A stretch of DNA of 64,000 bases from an uncultured Prevotellaceae bacterium (GCA_900322135.1 ONYP01000003.1:29438-93437); one strand, 5' to 3'; positions 26,686 through 35,470 are shown, counted from the stretch's first letter. A program made the numbers and translations. Notes: generated from the sequence alone by a model not told the origin.

Positions 26686-27762
26686 TCATTTCAGGGCTCC
26701 GTCCAAGAAATCGATGCTTTTCTTGCGCATGCCTTCCAGGCGTGCGGTGACATCCTGCCAGTCGATCTTTGTTTCATCAGGCTCGACGGGATGACTATCG
26801 GACAACAGTCGTTGTTCCAATCCCAATGCCTTGAGCAGGCTTGCCACTCTTTCCAGGCCTCGCCATGGGCTGCAGAGGTTATAAAACTCCTTACCGAAGA
26901 GGATGCTGAACACCGTGCCATGGAACGAGTCGGTCACAACAAACGAAGCATTGCTGAATATTGCCAGCCATTGCTGAATCGTGAAGTGCGATTTCCACCC
27001 CGCTGAAAAATACCTGACTTTTAATCCTCTGTCGGCAGCAAGTTGACTAAAGAATTTCTCCTTGGCTGAATTGTGGTCAAGACAGTAGACGGCCAGATAG
27101 GGTTCGCTGCTGTCCCACTCATGATCAATGATTTCATCATACTCACTTGCATTAAGCAGCAAGGTCGGGTCTAACACGCACTGGGCTTCCACCCCCAAGT
27201 ATTCCCGGCACAGGTCTACCCCACTTGCCTCGCGAACCGAGATGGCATCCATCTGCTGTGCCAATTTAGCGCAAGCCGCAGTCTGTTGGGGAGTGTACTC
27301 CCACTCATCGATGCCGAATGATGCCGCATAGGCGACTCTCTTGATGGGCATACCTGCCGTGAAGCGCAGATACAGGTCCTCGATGTGGTCGGGACTGTAG
27401 ACGGCACGCCACACCTGGTCGCTACCCACGACGACTGCGTCCATGCCATAGCGCTTTACCACACTGCGCTTGTAGCGCCACATCACCTCGGTCTTGTTGA
27501 TGTGCTGTTCAATGAATCGGCCCATCGTCTCGCTGCGTATAGCGCCATGATAGCGACGCGGCATGGGATATTTTTTACCACACGCACGCATCAGTTTAGC
27601 ACGCAGGTAGTTAAATATATAATGGGGGGTAGAGAATCGCTGGTAGGCATCAATCGTGATGGGTTCGTGGCCCAGGCGTTTAAGCACCTTTTGCAAAGCC
27701 CAATTCTGGATAATGCCGCCGTAATTCATCTCCAGCGGCTGTGTCACTATCCCTACACGCAT
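26686..27762 (-). CDS. Polysaccharide pyruvyl transferase family protein
   Basis: The 358-residue protein has the typical N-terminus MRVGIVTQPLEMNYGGIIQN (the NYGG motif), VVGSDQVWRA in the middle, and FVVTDSFHGTVFSILFGKEF near the end. These mark the PF04230 pyruvyl-transferase fold. Members transfer pyruvate from phosphoenolpyruvate to make acidic ketals on sugars or polyol phosphates, though many homologues in capsule loci are uncharacterised. It is placed between the CDP-glycerol-polymerase-like gene and the nucleotidyltransferase gene. Confidence 0.85.
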   Translation of the reverse strand: MRVGIVTQPLEMNYGGIIQNWALQKVLKRLGHEPITIDAYQRFSTPHYIFNYLRAKLMRACGKKYPMPRRYHGAIRSETMGRFIEQHINKTEVMWRYKRSVVKRYGMDAVVVGSDQVWRAVYSPDHIEDLYLRFTAGMPIKRVAYAASFGIDEWEYTPQQTAACAKLAQQMDAISVREASGVDLCREYLGVEAQCVLDPTLLLNASEYDEIIDHEWDSSEPYLAVYCLDHNSAKEKFFSQLAADRGLKVRYFSAGWKSHFTIQQWLAIFSNASFVVTDSFHGTVFSILFGKEFYNLCSPWRGLERVASLLKALGLEQRLLSDSHPVEPDETKIDWQDVTARLEGMRKKSIDFLDGALK

Positions 27763-27801
27763 ATCCTTCTTGTTATTAAAATTATTTTCAAAGCCTTAGG
27801 C

Positions 27802-29073
27802 TCAACTGATGCCCAAGCTTTGTTTCATATCAGTCACAATAAACCGGCTCGTGGTGCCCGAAACATTCGGCCTGAGCACGGTATTAAAGAAACGGTTGCG
27901 TTGTTCTTGTTTCGGGTCTTCACCGTCAAGAACAACATGCTCGATAAACTCTCGCACCTGAGCCTCGTTGTGAACGATATAGTGCTGTTCAAGAGCTGCG
28001 CGGCCAAATTCAGAATGTCCGTCCAGTATTCGTTCAAAGTCGGTTGAGACAAAAGCCACAGGTTTGTTGACAAAGAGATACTCAGCAGTGAATGAACCGC
28101 AATCGTGTATCATCGCATCGGATGTCTTGAACAAGTCAACAAATCCTTCGGTTTCTAATTGGGTGTTCTCAAGGCTCGCCCACTTGTTGTAATACTCGTC
28201 AACCCTCTCCTTATCCCAATCGGAGTATTTATATAGTTCATCCCTCAACCAGGGGTGCGGCTTGAATGCGATCTGAAGTTTGCCTTTATATTGCTCAGCA
28301 ATCTCCAGCATCAGCTGAGACATCCACAAGAAGTTAGAACGCCTTGGGAGCAAGGAGCTTATGGGCAAAATCGAGAAATGCGGTGCCCAAATCAGTCGCT
28401 TGACGGACCTGTCCTTGATTTTCCACACATCATTTTCCTCGCTGCTCAGGTATTTGTCCAAATTATGATACCCCGACACCACCCAATTGCGTCCATGATT
28501 CCTTGCTACTCGAGCCGCCATGTCTTTCTCGTTGCTCAACGGGCAGTATACCTTCCAGGCCAAATTGTGGATTGGCAGGTCACACAACAGGCGGTCATCC
28601 TTGACCACATTGACAGCATAAGGGATATAGCAAATGAGCCTTGAGGTAAAGTTGAAGTAACTGTGGTCGGGCACATACTGATCGTCATAGGGTTGCGGAT
28701 AGAATACAATGTCAGGATTTATCTTGCCCTTGACATCATAACCCTCATCATGCTGATCGTCAAAGTCGATGTAAGCGATGCCCTGAGCGTCAAAGAAACT
28801 TCTCAATGCCTTCAAAACCGCAGACCTCTGTTCGGGTGTGTATTGACGGGCGCCAGTAAGAACAATATGACAATTGAAACACTCCTCCCGTGACAACAGG
28901 TCATAGATTCCCTGATAATGCCACATGGCCACATTCATGGCAAAGAAGACAACCTCGATTCTGTCCTTCTGGCCAACCTCGTTTACCCTCTTTTTCAAGA
29001 TGGAAGGATAAAGCGCATTGACATACAGCTTGAAGCCTTGCCGTCTAGCTTGCTTGATGAGCCAGTTAGCCAT
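27802..29073 (-). CDS. CDP-glycerol glycerophosphotransferase-like (TagB/TagF-type) protein
   Basis: The 423-residue protein shows the C-terminal GT-B domain of the TagB/TagF family: ILIW-type beta strand (KRLIWAPHFSI), KLQIAFKPHPWLRDELY with the characteristic KxHP, and SDAMIHDCGSFTAEYLFVNKP, the conserved Asp/Ser region that binds CDP-polyol. Such enzymes add or polymerise polyol phosphates. Its start overlaps the stop of the SDR-cytidylyltransferase fusion by 8 bp, so supply and use of the CDP-polyol appear coupled. Whether it adds a single group or a chain cannot be told. Confidence 0.8.
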   Translation of the reverse strand: MANWLIKQARRQGFKLYVNALYPSILKKRVNEVGQKDRIEVVFFAMNVAMWHYQGIYDLLSREECFNCHIVLTGARQYTPEQRSAVLKALRSFFDAQGIAYIDFDDQHDEGYDVKGKINPDIVFYPQPYDDQYVPDHSYFNFTSRLICYIPYAVNVVKDDRLLCDLPIHNLAWKVYCPLSNEKDMAARVARNHGRNWVVSGYHNLDKYLSSEENDVWKIKDRSVKRLIWAPHFSILPISSLLPRRSNFLWMSQLMLEIAEQYKGKLQIAFKPHPWLRDELYKYSDWDKERVDEYYNKWASLENTQLETEGFVDLFKTSDAMIHDCGSFTAEYLFVNKPVAFVSTDFERILDGHSEFGRAALEQHYIVHNEAQVREFIEHVVLDGEDPKQEQRNRFFNTVLRPNVSGTTSRFIVTDMKQSLGIS

Positions 29074-30223
29074 TGTTTTGCCTCGAGATAATAATGTTGC
29101 GGATTTGGGTGCTGCTGGTACCCATGGTGTACGGGAAATAGATTATTTTCACGCCTTTATCGGCGAAATATTCCTCGTAACGATTAAAACGCTCAGTTCC
29201 CTTATAGTCAGACCCCACAAACAGGTAATCATATTTCACCATCCCGGTTTTATACACATCGGAATCCTCCCGCATCGAAGGGATGACCTGATCCACCCAC
29301 TTGATGTTGCGCACGATTTCCATACGCTCCTCAAATGGGATAAAGGTATCCTTGCCCTTGTGAGATGCGTCCTTGTGCACCCCAACAACCAGATAATCGC
29401 AGTACTGCTTGGCACGCTTCACCATATTGAGATGTCCGACATGGAACAGGTCCCATGTGCCGCTCATGTAGCCGATTTTCACTTGAGGGTTCAAATTGAA
29501 ACGACCACTCTTCATCTTGTAGCGGTAACTATCAATGCCAAACTCGCGGGCATTGCTATGGTAACGCTCGATGACACCCTTAAATACCGTTTCATAGTCG
29601 GGGATGAACAGGGTCTCATGGGCCATCATCCGCTCGACGATTTCGGCCGCCAGCGCAGAGGTCAGCGACAAGTCGTTGTCGCCTCCATTGAAACGAGTGC
29701 CCTTGATTGAGCCAGGCGACACATCGAGAATCCTGTTAGGCGAGCCGCACATCTCAAGTTCCACATTCAGCGACTCGATAGCCCTGCACACAGCTGCCTT
29801 GGTTGCACTATACAGGGCGAACAACGGTGAGGACACCCACCCTGCAATGCTGCCCATTACAGCGCAATAGAAGGGTTCAGGCTGCTGCATCCGTGGGAAG
29901 AAATGACGCAAAACCGCTATTGCTGAAACGGCATTCACCTGGAACTCGTTGCGGATCTCGATCTGGTCTATGCTCTCAAATGGCGCTACACGGCCAAATC
30001 CTGCAGTGAATACCAAAGCATCTACATCTGAGCAGTCAGGCAGATAATCCAAATCGCCATCGAGAAGGTTATGGCGGACGAAGCTCACATTGGCAGGCAA
30101 ATCGACAGCAGGACTGTCCTTGTCGACAATCACCACCCGTGTCGAGCCCTGATGTGCCAAGTGCCGAGCTATGGCAAGCCCGATGCCGTTACTGCCACCT
30201 ATTACCAAAGCCTTTTCCATCAT
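29066..30223 (-). CDS. Fusion: SDR oxidoreductase + TagD-like cytidylyltransferase
   Basis: The 385-residue protein has two complete enzymes. Residues 1 to about 235 are a short-chain dehydrogenase: GGSNGIGLAIA at 9-19, Ser125 in GSIAG, and Tyr138/Lys142 in YSATKAAV. Residues from about 248 to the end are a glycerol-3-phosphate cytidylyltransferase-type domain: GTWDLFHVGHLNMVKRAK with HVGH at 261-264, FIPFEERMEIV, FVGSDYKG, and GTSSTQIRN as a variant of the RTxGxST signature. The likely product is a CDP-polyol made by reduction of a keto-sugar phosphate followed by cytidylylation. It overlaps the downstream polymerase-like gene by 8 bp and the upstream GT2 gene by 4 bp. It is analogous to the Bcs1/TarIJ fusion but uses a different cytidylyltransferase family in reversed order. 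Confidence 0.88.
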   Translation of the reverse strand: MMEKALVIGGSNGIGLAIARHLAHQGSTRVVIVDKDSPAVDLPANVSFVRHNLLDGDLDYLPDCSDVDALVFTAGFGRVAPFESIDQIEIRNEFQVNAVSAIAVLRHFFPRMQQPEPFYCAVMGSIAGWVSSPLFALYSATKAAVCRAIESLNVELEMCGSPNRILDVSPGSIKGTRFNGGDNDLSLTSALAAEIVERMMAHETLFIPDYETVFKGVIERYHSNAREFGIDSYRYKMKSGRFNLNPQVKIGYMSGTWDLFHVGHLNMVKRAKQYCDYLVVGVHKDASHKGKDTFIPFEERMEIVRNIKWVDQVIPSMREDSDVYKTGMVKYDYLFVGSDYKGTERFNRYEEYFADKGVKIIYFPYTMGTSSTQIRNIIISRQNNG

Positions 30224-31185
30224 TTGCCCCTCGACTCCTTGTATCTCATCACGGCATCATATATCCACGGCAACCTGTAACCGGCCATTGAACGCAACTT
30301 GCTCACCGTGCCGATACCGCTATGAAGAAACTCGCCTAAAGTCTCTTTAAAGATTGCCTTGCAACGGGCATTAGCCTCTTGTTTTACCTCACGGTCACTG
30401 GCATGACGCCTGATGAACAACATGACCGAATACATGGCCTTGAGTGCCATGGCCCTATATTCCCTATTGCCCTCGGGTATCTCATCCAGACACATCTTGT
30501 AAGAGTCGATGCGATCCAGGTAGGGCATCGTTATTCCACTGTGCATAATCGAATTAATCCTTTGAATATAATAGTACATTTTTTCCTCAACCAATACAGC
30601 CAAATGCATTCTCAATGCCATTCGATTGAGCCATTCCAAGTCCTCGGCTCCGGTATTCCTGAACGGCAACGATTCAAGCAAGGATCTTTTATATAATTTG
30701 TTCCAGACGACTTGGTACTGGAAGTTGACCGCAAACATCTTACCGAGATAATCGGCTTGCGATATCACCTTGGGCTCGGGCATCACCATTTCACTGCTTT
30801 GCTCCAGTACCTTGACTTCCTTCTCGGTCACTTTGACGCCATGCACCATCGAGAAGTCATAATCCCCGCTCTCGATTGCGCCGAGCAGCGTTTCCATCAT
30901 TAGCGGGTGAATCTGGTCATCGCCGTCGACAAACATGATATAGTCGCCAACGGCCATATCCAGACCGCTGTTGCGGGCCTCAGAGACGCCAGCGTTGGCC
31001 TTGTGCAGCACGCGGATGCGCTTGTCGGCTCCGGCAAACTGGTCACACACATCGGCCGAGCCGTCGGTGGAGCCATCGTCAACCAGAATCAGTTCGAAGT
31101 CAGTGACCGTAGAGCGCAGAATGCTCTCGATGCAGTCGGCCAGATAACTACCGAGGTTATATACCGGGACAATGACAGAAATCAT
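30220..31185 (-). CDS. Glycosyltransferase family 2 (tandem copy 1)
   Basis: The 321-residue GT-A enzyme has MISVIVPVYNLGSYLADC, ILVDDGSTDGSADVC, NSGLDMAVGDYIMFVDGDDQ (metal-binding DGDD), and NTGAEDLEWLNRMAL in the catalytic region. It is a close paralogue of the next gene (31210-32193), with shared WNKLYKRSLLES/WNKLYRKSLIEA and DGDD segments, so the pair is a tandem duplication. It overlaps the SDR-cytidylyltransferase gene by 4 bp. Confidence 0.88.
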   Translation of the reverse strand: MISVIVPVYNLGSYLADCIESILRSTVTDFELILVDDGSTDGSADVCDQFAGADKRIRVLHKANAGVSEARNSGLDMAVGDYIMFVDGDDQIHPLMMETLLGAIESGDYDFSMVHGVKVTEKEVKVLEQSSEMVMPEPKVISQADYLGKMFAVNFQYQVVWNKLYKRSLLESLPFRNTGAEDLEWLNRMALRMHLAVLVEEKMYYYIQRINSIMHSGITMPYLDRIDSYKMCLDEIPEGNREYRAMALKAMYSVMLFIRRHASDREVKQEANARCKAIFKETLGEFLHSGIGTVSKLRSMAGYRLPWIYDAVMRYKESRGK

Positions 31186-31209
31186 CTTTCAAGATATGAA
31201 AGCCCGCAG

Positions 31210-32193
31210 TTATTTTGCGATGTGAGCCATCAGCAATTTATATAGCGACGGGAAGCGGTAAAAGGCAACGATTTTCAACTTATCAATCATCGACAGGTCG
31301 GAATGCCACAACTCCTTGCCCGCGTAGCCGTGCATCTGCTTGCCAAAGGATTTCACATCACCCAGAAAAGGCACCTGTTTCTTCGCACTCTTGTATCGCT
31401 GATAGAAGTATGTCTTGTACAGGTAAGCCAGGCAACAAGACCTGCCATGACGGTCAGTCTCGGGTAATTGGTCAAGGCACATCATCACTGTACCTAATTG
31501 ATCGATGATGCCACGGCCAAATTTCCTGTGCATGATTGAGGCACCATGCTGGACATAATAGTACAGTTCACGCTCAACGACAACAGCTCGGCGGGCCTTG
31601 AGAAAGACTCGGGTGTTCCACTCGAGGTCTTCATTGGGCACTTGCATGAAAGGTATTGCCTCAATCAGTGACTTCCTGTAAAGTTTGTTCCACACCACCT
31701 GGTACTGGAAAGTGGTGAGGTCAAACAGGTGCTGCATCAACTCCTCCTGGGGTATCTCCACAGGTTTCAGCTGGAGTTCTTCTTCGGACTGTGCTGCCTT
31801 ATATCTTGCCACATCGCCCTCGTCAATACTCCGTCCCAGCACCATAGAAAAATCATAATCCCCGCTCTCGATGGCACGCACAAGCGTCTCGAGCATCAGC
31901 GGGTGAATCATATCGTCACCATCGACAAAGAGGATATATTTCCCTCTTGCTCTTGACAATCCGTTATTGCGGGCTGCTGCGATGCGGGTATTGGCTTGGT
32001 GGATAACGCTGACGCGCTCATCGCGAGCGGCCCACTTGTCGCATATATCCTCTGATCCATCGGTTGAGCCGTCGTCGACCAGAATCACCTCCATGTCGGG
32101 GTAAGTCGAGCGCATAATGCTGCCGATGCAATCGTCAAGGAACTTCGCGACATTATAAATCGAGACGATTATCGAAACCATGGTTCTAGTCAT
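31210..32193 (-). CDS. Glycosyltransferase family 2 (tandem copy 2)
   Basis: The 327-residue GT-A enzyme starts MVSIIVSIYNVAKFLDDC (after a short MTRT leader) and has VILVDDGSTDGSEDIC, ARGKYILFVDGDDM and VPNEDLEWNTRVF. It parallels 30220-31185 along its full length. Its C-terminal part is helical and basic. It sits 11 bp after the first operon gene (acyltransferase) and 24 bp before its paralogue. Confidence 0.88.
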   Translation of the reverse strand: MTRTMVSIIVSIYNVAKFLDDCIGSIMRSTYPDMEVILVDDGSTDGSEDICDKWAARDERVSVIHQANTRIAAARNNGLSRARGKYILFVDGDDMIHPLMLETLVRAIESGDYDFSMVLGRSIDEGDVARYKAAQSEEELQLKPVEIPQEELMQHLFDLTTFQYQVVWNKLYRKSLIEAIPFMQVPNEDLEWNTRVFLKARRAVVVERELYYYVQHGASIMHRKFGRGIIDQLGTVMMCLDQLPETDRHGRSCCLAYLYKTYFYQRYKSAKKQVPFLGDVKSFGKQMHGYAGKELWHSDLSMIDKLKIVAFYRFPSLYKLLMAHIAK

Positions 32194-32204
32194 TAAGTAA
32201 GAAT

Positions 32205-33272
32205 TCAGTGGGGGTTGTTGAGGGAGGGGAAGCGGGTGTCGAGCCAGTTGAAGAGGGGTTGCTCGAGGAAGCGTTGCCTGAGCAGGTCAATGACAACACA
32301 CACGAGGTAGATGCCCACACACGAGGCGATGGCATGGAGCCACAGCAGATTGCTGGTGAACTGGGCCTTAACGGCAAGGACATCGTCCCAAAGCCATGTA
32401 CGCAGGTCGCTGTGGGTGTGGATGAGCAGGACGCCAAAGGTGGCCGTGGCTGCAAGGTTGACCACGCGGTTGTGCCCCATGTTGATATTCTTGAACATCA
32501 GGAATAAGGCAACTGCACTGACGATGGCCATGATGCGATTGGAGTCACTGAGGAAGTAATAAACATTCATGCGGCCTGTCAACTGGGGGCATAATGTGAT
32601 GAGCATCACCGAGCCGAATGACAGGATGAGTGCCAATGCTGCCCACGAGGCGGTGTGCCTGAGGCTGTCCATCCTGGGCGTGGAATAAAGCCGGATGTAG
32701 GCGCCGATGAGGTAAACCGCCACAAACCAGCCGATGTCGCCACTGAAGTGCCTGTTGAAGAAGGTGCCGATGAGGGCGTAAAAAGCCAGCAGGGCCACGA
32801 TGAGCCAGGCGTGGCTGCGCCCGTCGAGGGCTCGGATGAGCCGGTTGATAAACGGCACGAGCAAGAACAGGGCGATGAAAGTCGCTGAAAAAGTAGTGCC
32901 CATCAGCACGGCGACACTGAAAACGGTGTTGAAGCAATAGCCTGCCGTGAGTGCCTGGCGTCCGGCGAGGACGAAGATGAGAGCAATAGCCAACTTATAG
33001 AACTTGACCTCGAGATAGAGCTTGAGGAACTTACGCCAAGTGAAATCCTTCTGGCACATGAAGTATCCCGTAACCAGCAGAAAGCAGTTGACGCCTACTT
33101 TGCCGCCCCACCCCCACAGCTCGAGAAAGACCTGGTTGCCACTTACGCGGTTGAAATCATAGAGCCCTTCAATACCACTGTTGACCACATAATGGTGGGC
33201 AATGATCATGAGCATCAGGAAAATCCTGAACAACTCGATGTTGCTCTCGCGCTGCTTAGTTGCTGTGGGCAT
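32205..33272 (-). CDS. Acyltransferase family 3 membrane protein (first gene of the operon)
   Basis: The start is set at the ATG at 33272 (MPTATKQRESNIELFR) since the longer frame uses a TTG at 33302 and adds a non-typical leader. The about 355-residue protein has the family start NIELFRIFLMLMIIAHHYVV with the catalytic His, VGVNCFLLVTGYFM, and roughly ten membrane helices. It would acylate surface polysaccharide. It is the promoter-proximal gene of the long polysaccharide operon, about 235 nt downstream of the predicted transcription start. Confidence 0.86.
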   Translation of the reverse strand: MPTATKQRESNIELFRIFLMLMIIAHHYVVNSGIEGLYDFNRVSGNQVFLELWGWGGKVGVNCFLLVTGYFMCQKDFTWRKFLKLYLEVKFYKLAIALIFVLAGRQALTAGYCFNTVFSVAVLMGTTFSATFIALFLLVPFINRLIRALDGRSHAWLIVALLAFYALIGTFFNRHFSGDIGWFVAVYLIGAYIRLYSTPRMDSLRHTASWAALALILSFGSVMLITLCPQLTGRMNVYYFLSDSNRIMAIVSAVALFLMFKNINMGHNRVVNLAATATFGVLLIHTHSDLRTWLWDDVLAVKAQFTSNLLWLHAIASCVGIYLVCVVIDLLRQRFLEQPLFNWLDTRFPSLNNPH

Positions 33273-33510
33273 GAATAAAACAAGATTATCAGCTAACCAC
33301 AATGAAGATACCGAGTATGAACTTATTCAGAAACCTTCATAGGGATAAAGCGGGGGGACACCGGGTCTAGTGAGCCGGTGGACCAGTGGAGAGCGGGTAA
33401 AGCTGGTGACACTGTCGCAGTAGTCATTATCAGCGGGTTACCTGTGATATGTCTTGCATATGCGTCAATATTGCGCTCATGCGTGAGCGCACGCAACGCA
33501 CGCATAACGA
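33273..33510 (-). other. Long 5' leader of the polysaccharide operon with a 5'-proximal hairpin
   Basis: This gene-free stretch lies between the predicted transcription start (about 33507) and the ATG at 33272. A perfect 7-bp hairpin with a 4-nt loop (33473-33490, GCGCTCA/TGAGCGC) lies about 17 nt into the transcript. No open frame with coding character was seen. A leader of this length is a plausible place for antitermination control, but no specific element was recognised. Confidence 0.4.
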
Positions 33511-33514
33511 ACTG

Positions 33515-33546
33515 CAAAAGTAGGTTTTTTCCCTTACTTGAGCAAA
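33515..33546 (-). promoter_or_regulatory. Promoter of the polysaccharide operon
   Basis: On the minus strand a TTTG (33546-33543) is followed after exactly 20 bp by TACTTTTG (33522-33515), a full match to the Bacteroidota TTTG-N19/20-TAnnTTTG consensus. No larger inverted repeats flanking it, as would be expected for an invertible promoter, were noticed. The rest of the 566-bp gap (33547-33838) is AT-rich, with a small hairpin (ACTTC/GAAGT near 33722-33735) and nothing else recognisable. Confidence 0.7.
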
Positions 33547-33838
33547 TAAATAGGCAATTTTAGTCGATGGAATCGTGGTTTTTTTTACCGCAAAACAGCT
33601 CTATGGAACAACAGCAGATCTGACAAGTGGTTTCCTCTTATGGTTTTCGGTTATTTTCGCAGTTTTTTCAAATGGTAATTTTATACAAGTATTTGGAATT
33701 TTAATACTTAACAAAGCACACACTTCGCAGGAAGTGCGCACACATTTTTTTGACGACAAAAATCTTTGTTAAATTATTGACAGTCAGTAACAAACTGCAG
33801 TTCTCGCAGTTCCTGTCGCGCAATGTGGAGCGTTCGCC

Positions 33839-35266
33839 CTATTGAGGTCGTTTTCCCAGGGGAATCGACAAACCGACGAGGGCATTGCAACCCTTGGATC
33901 CGTTGCCCAGATAGATGTAGTCGGTACCCACAAACAGCGGGCCCAATTTCATGGCCGCACCGAAGGACTGGCCACCACACAATAAAGGAGAATAGGTGAT
34001 TGCAAAGTCCAGCAAACCAGCAGGATGCAGGTTCACACCTAAAGTTAATTCGTCAAGCGAGGATGGCTTGACATTGTGGTGGGAATAGAGTGCGCCAAAG
34101 CCCCATTTACCACCTGCCAGCCTGTACTCGCCGCCCAGGGTTATCGTGCTCGAGAGAGAGGTGGAGCGAGAGCGTTTCTCACCGGTCGGGGTCAAACGCA
34201 GCAGGTGAAGGTTTATCGGTTCGTCGCTACCGATAATGCCCATAAAACGGGTGATATCGCCCGGATGGCTGCTGTCGAAAGCCAAGTCCTCGGTATTGGC
34301 ATAGGCATCCCGTGTGCATCCGCTGGACCACCTGATGAAGCCCAAGTCATTAACTGCTGCCGATAGGGTCAGGCCGTTGGCCACCTCATAGGCAACGCCC
34401 ACATCCACAGCAGCGCCAAACCCCGAGAACCCCAAATTACGGCCATGGAACCTGAGCGTCTCGATATAGTTATCGTCGTTGGTTACAAGCTCAAGCCCCT
34501 CGCAAGAGCTCTCGAGATGAGCATCAGCCTCCACCCACGCGGTGCCGCGAGCATTCCTCAAGTCCATGGCCGACGCAGTACTCCAGTCCAATTCAGGATC
34601 CAATCCCACCAGGTTAGTGATGACAGCGACACGGCCAGCCTGGAGTTTCATGTTTCCAATGCCCAGCAGCCCCTTGACACGGCCACCGACGCTCAATCGG
34701 TGATCAATCTGGCGTGTGTAGCCAAAACCAATCTCGGTATAGGCCGTGGCATTGAATTCCACATCGCGCATATCGCATATATAATCAGAATAGTCATTGG
34801 AATTCATGCCCCTCATGTCACGCATGAAGGTAAACATCTCCAGGGGGGCATTGGCGTTACCGTCGACCTTGACACCGATGTTGAACGACATGAAGCCCTT
34901 GCCATGCCACCATCCCGCAGCCACCACATCGATACCTGACCCGGCAGTGATGCGGTTCCTGTCCTTCAGGTTGGAATAAAAGCCATCGGTAGTATAGTAG
35001 TCGGGGTCGTCGATATTCTTTGCCATTTCATTCATGGCATCCACATCCAGCACATTGGAGTAGGCCCAAGCCGATGTATTGCTGACGGCAGGCAGGTGTA
35101 CATATCCGCGATCAGGAGCCAGCGCCGGATTGATCTGCATACGGTATTGCGCGCTTTCCATCATGAAAGCCGAACGCACGAATTGGGCATGAGCCGCAGC
35201 AGTAGCCGCCAGGGCAAACAAGAGGGCACACGCGACCTTGAGGTTTGTCAAAGGGTTAGGTAACAT
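33839..35266 (-). CDS. DUF5723-type outer-membrane beta-barrel protein
   Basis: The start is taken at the ATG at 35266 (MLPNPLTNLKV), because the predicted transcription start near 35283 lies inside the longer frame. The about 475-residue protein has a signal peptide ending near AAAHAQ, then a region with INPALAPDRGYVHLP like the 'NPA' segment of Bacteroidota porin-like proteins of the PorV/DUF5723 group. Many alternating hydrophobic strands follow (LSVGGRVKGLLGIGNMKL, LTLGVNLHPAGLLDFAI). It is likely an outer-membrane barrel of unknown cargo. It is a monocistronic unit upstream of the polysaccharide operon. Confidence 0.72.
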   Translation of the reverse strand: MLPNPLTNLKVACALLFALAATAAAHAQFVRSAFMMESAQYRMQINPALAPDRGYVHLPAVSNTSAWAYSNVLDVDAMNEMAKNIDDPDYYTTDGFYSNLKDRNRITAGSGIDVVAAGWWHGKGFMSFNIGVKVDGNANAPLEMFTFMRDMRGMNSNDYSDYICDMRDVEFNATAYTEIGFGYTRQIDHRLSVGGRVKGLLGIGNMKLQAGRVAVITNLVGLDPELDWSTASAMDLRNARGTAWVEADAHLESSCEGLELVTNDDNYIETLRFHGRNLGFSGFGAAVDVGVAYEVANGLTLSAAVNDLGFIRWSSGCTRDAYANTEDLAFDSSHPGDITRFMGIIGSDEPINLHLLRLTPTGEKRSRSTSLSSTITLGGEYRLAGGKWGFGALYSHHNVKPSSLDELTLGVNLHPAGLLDFAITYSPLLCGGQSFGAAMKLGPLFVGTDYIYLGNGSKGCNALVGLSIPLGKRPQ

Positions 35267-35290
35267 CGATGTTGATTGAAATGAACGCTG

Positions 35291-35323
35291 CAAATATATA
35301 AAAGATTTTCCATATCATCACAA
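35291..35323 (-). promoter_or_regulatory. Promoter of the DUF5723 gene
   Basis: On the minus strand TATATTTG (35298-35291) matches TAnnTTTG; a TTG at 35323-35321 lies 22 bp upstream, slightly longer than usual. Transcription would start near 35283, about 17 nt before the ATG at 35266. This supports the shorter start. Confidence 0.5.
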
Positions 35324-35439
35324 TCATGCAGCGCAATAAAACAACACGCCTGACGAAAACAGTAGCCACACCCATCACCGCCCCACCCTCCCCGGTGCCC
35401 GTCTTTGAGCATTCATCTTCACGAGAAAGCTCGGCGGTA

Positions 35440-35470
35440 TTGCGCGAAATGAAATTTATGTGTAACTTTG
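35440..35470 (+). promoter_or_regulatory. Promoter of the pdxA group
   Basis: A TTG at 35440-35442 is followed after 20 bp by TAACTTTG at 35463-35470, matching the Bacteroidota consensus. Transcription would begin near 35478, leaving a leader of about 40 nt. It is back to back with the DUF5723 promoter. Confidence 0.65.

Noticed and set aside
33303-33838. Invertible promoter of the type seen in Bacteroides capsule loci
   Set aside because: No pair of sizeable inverted repeats flanking the promoter and no invertase gene were seen.
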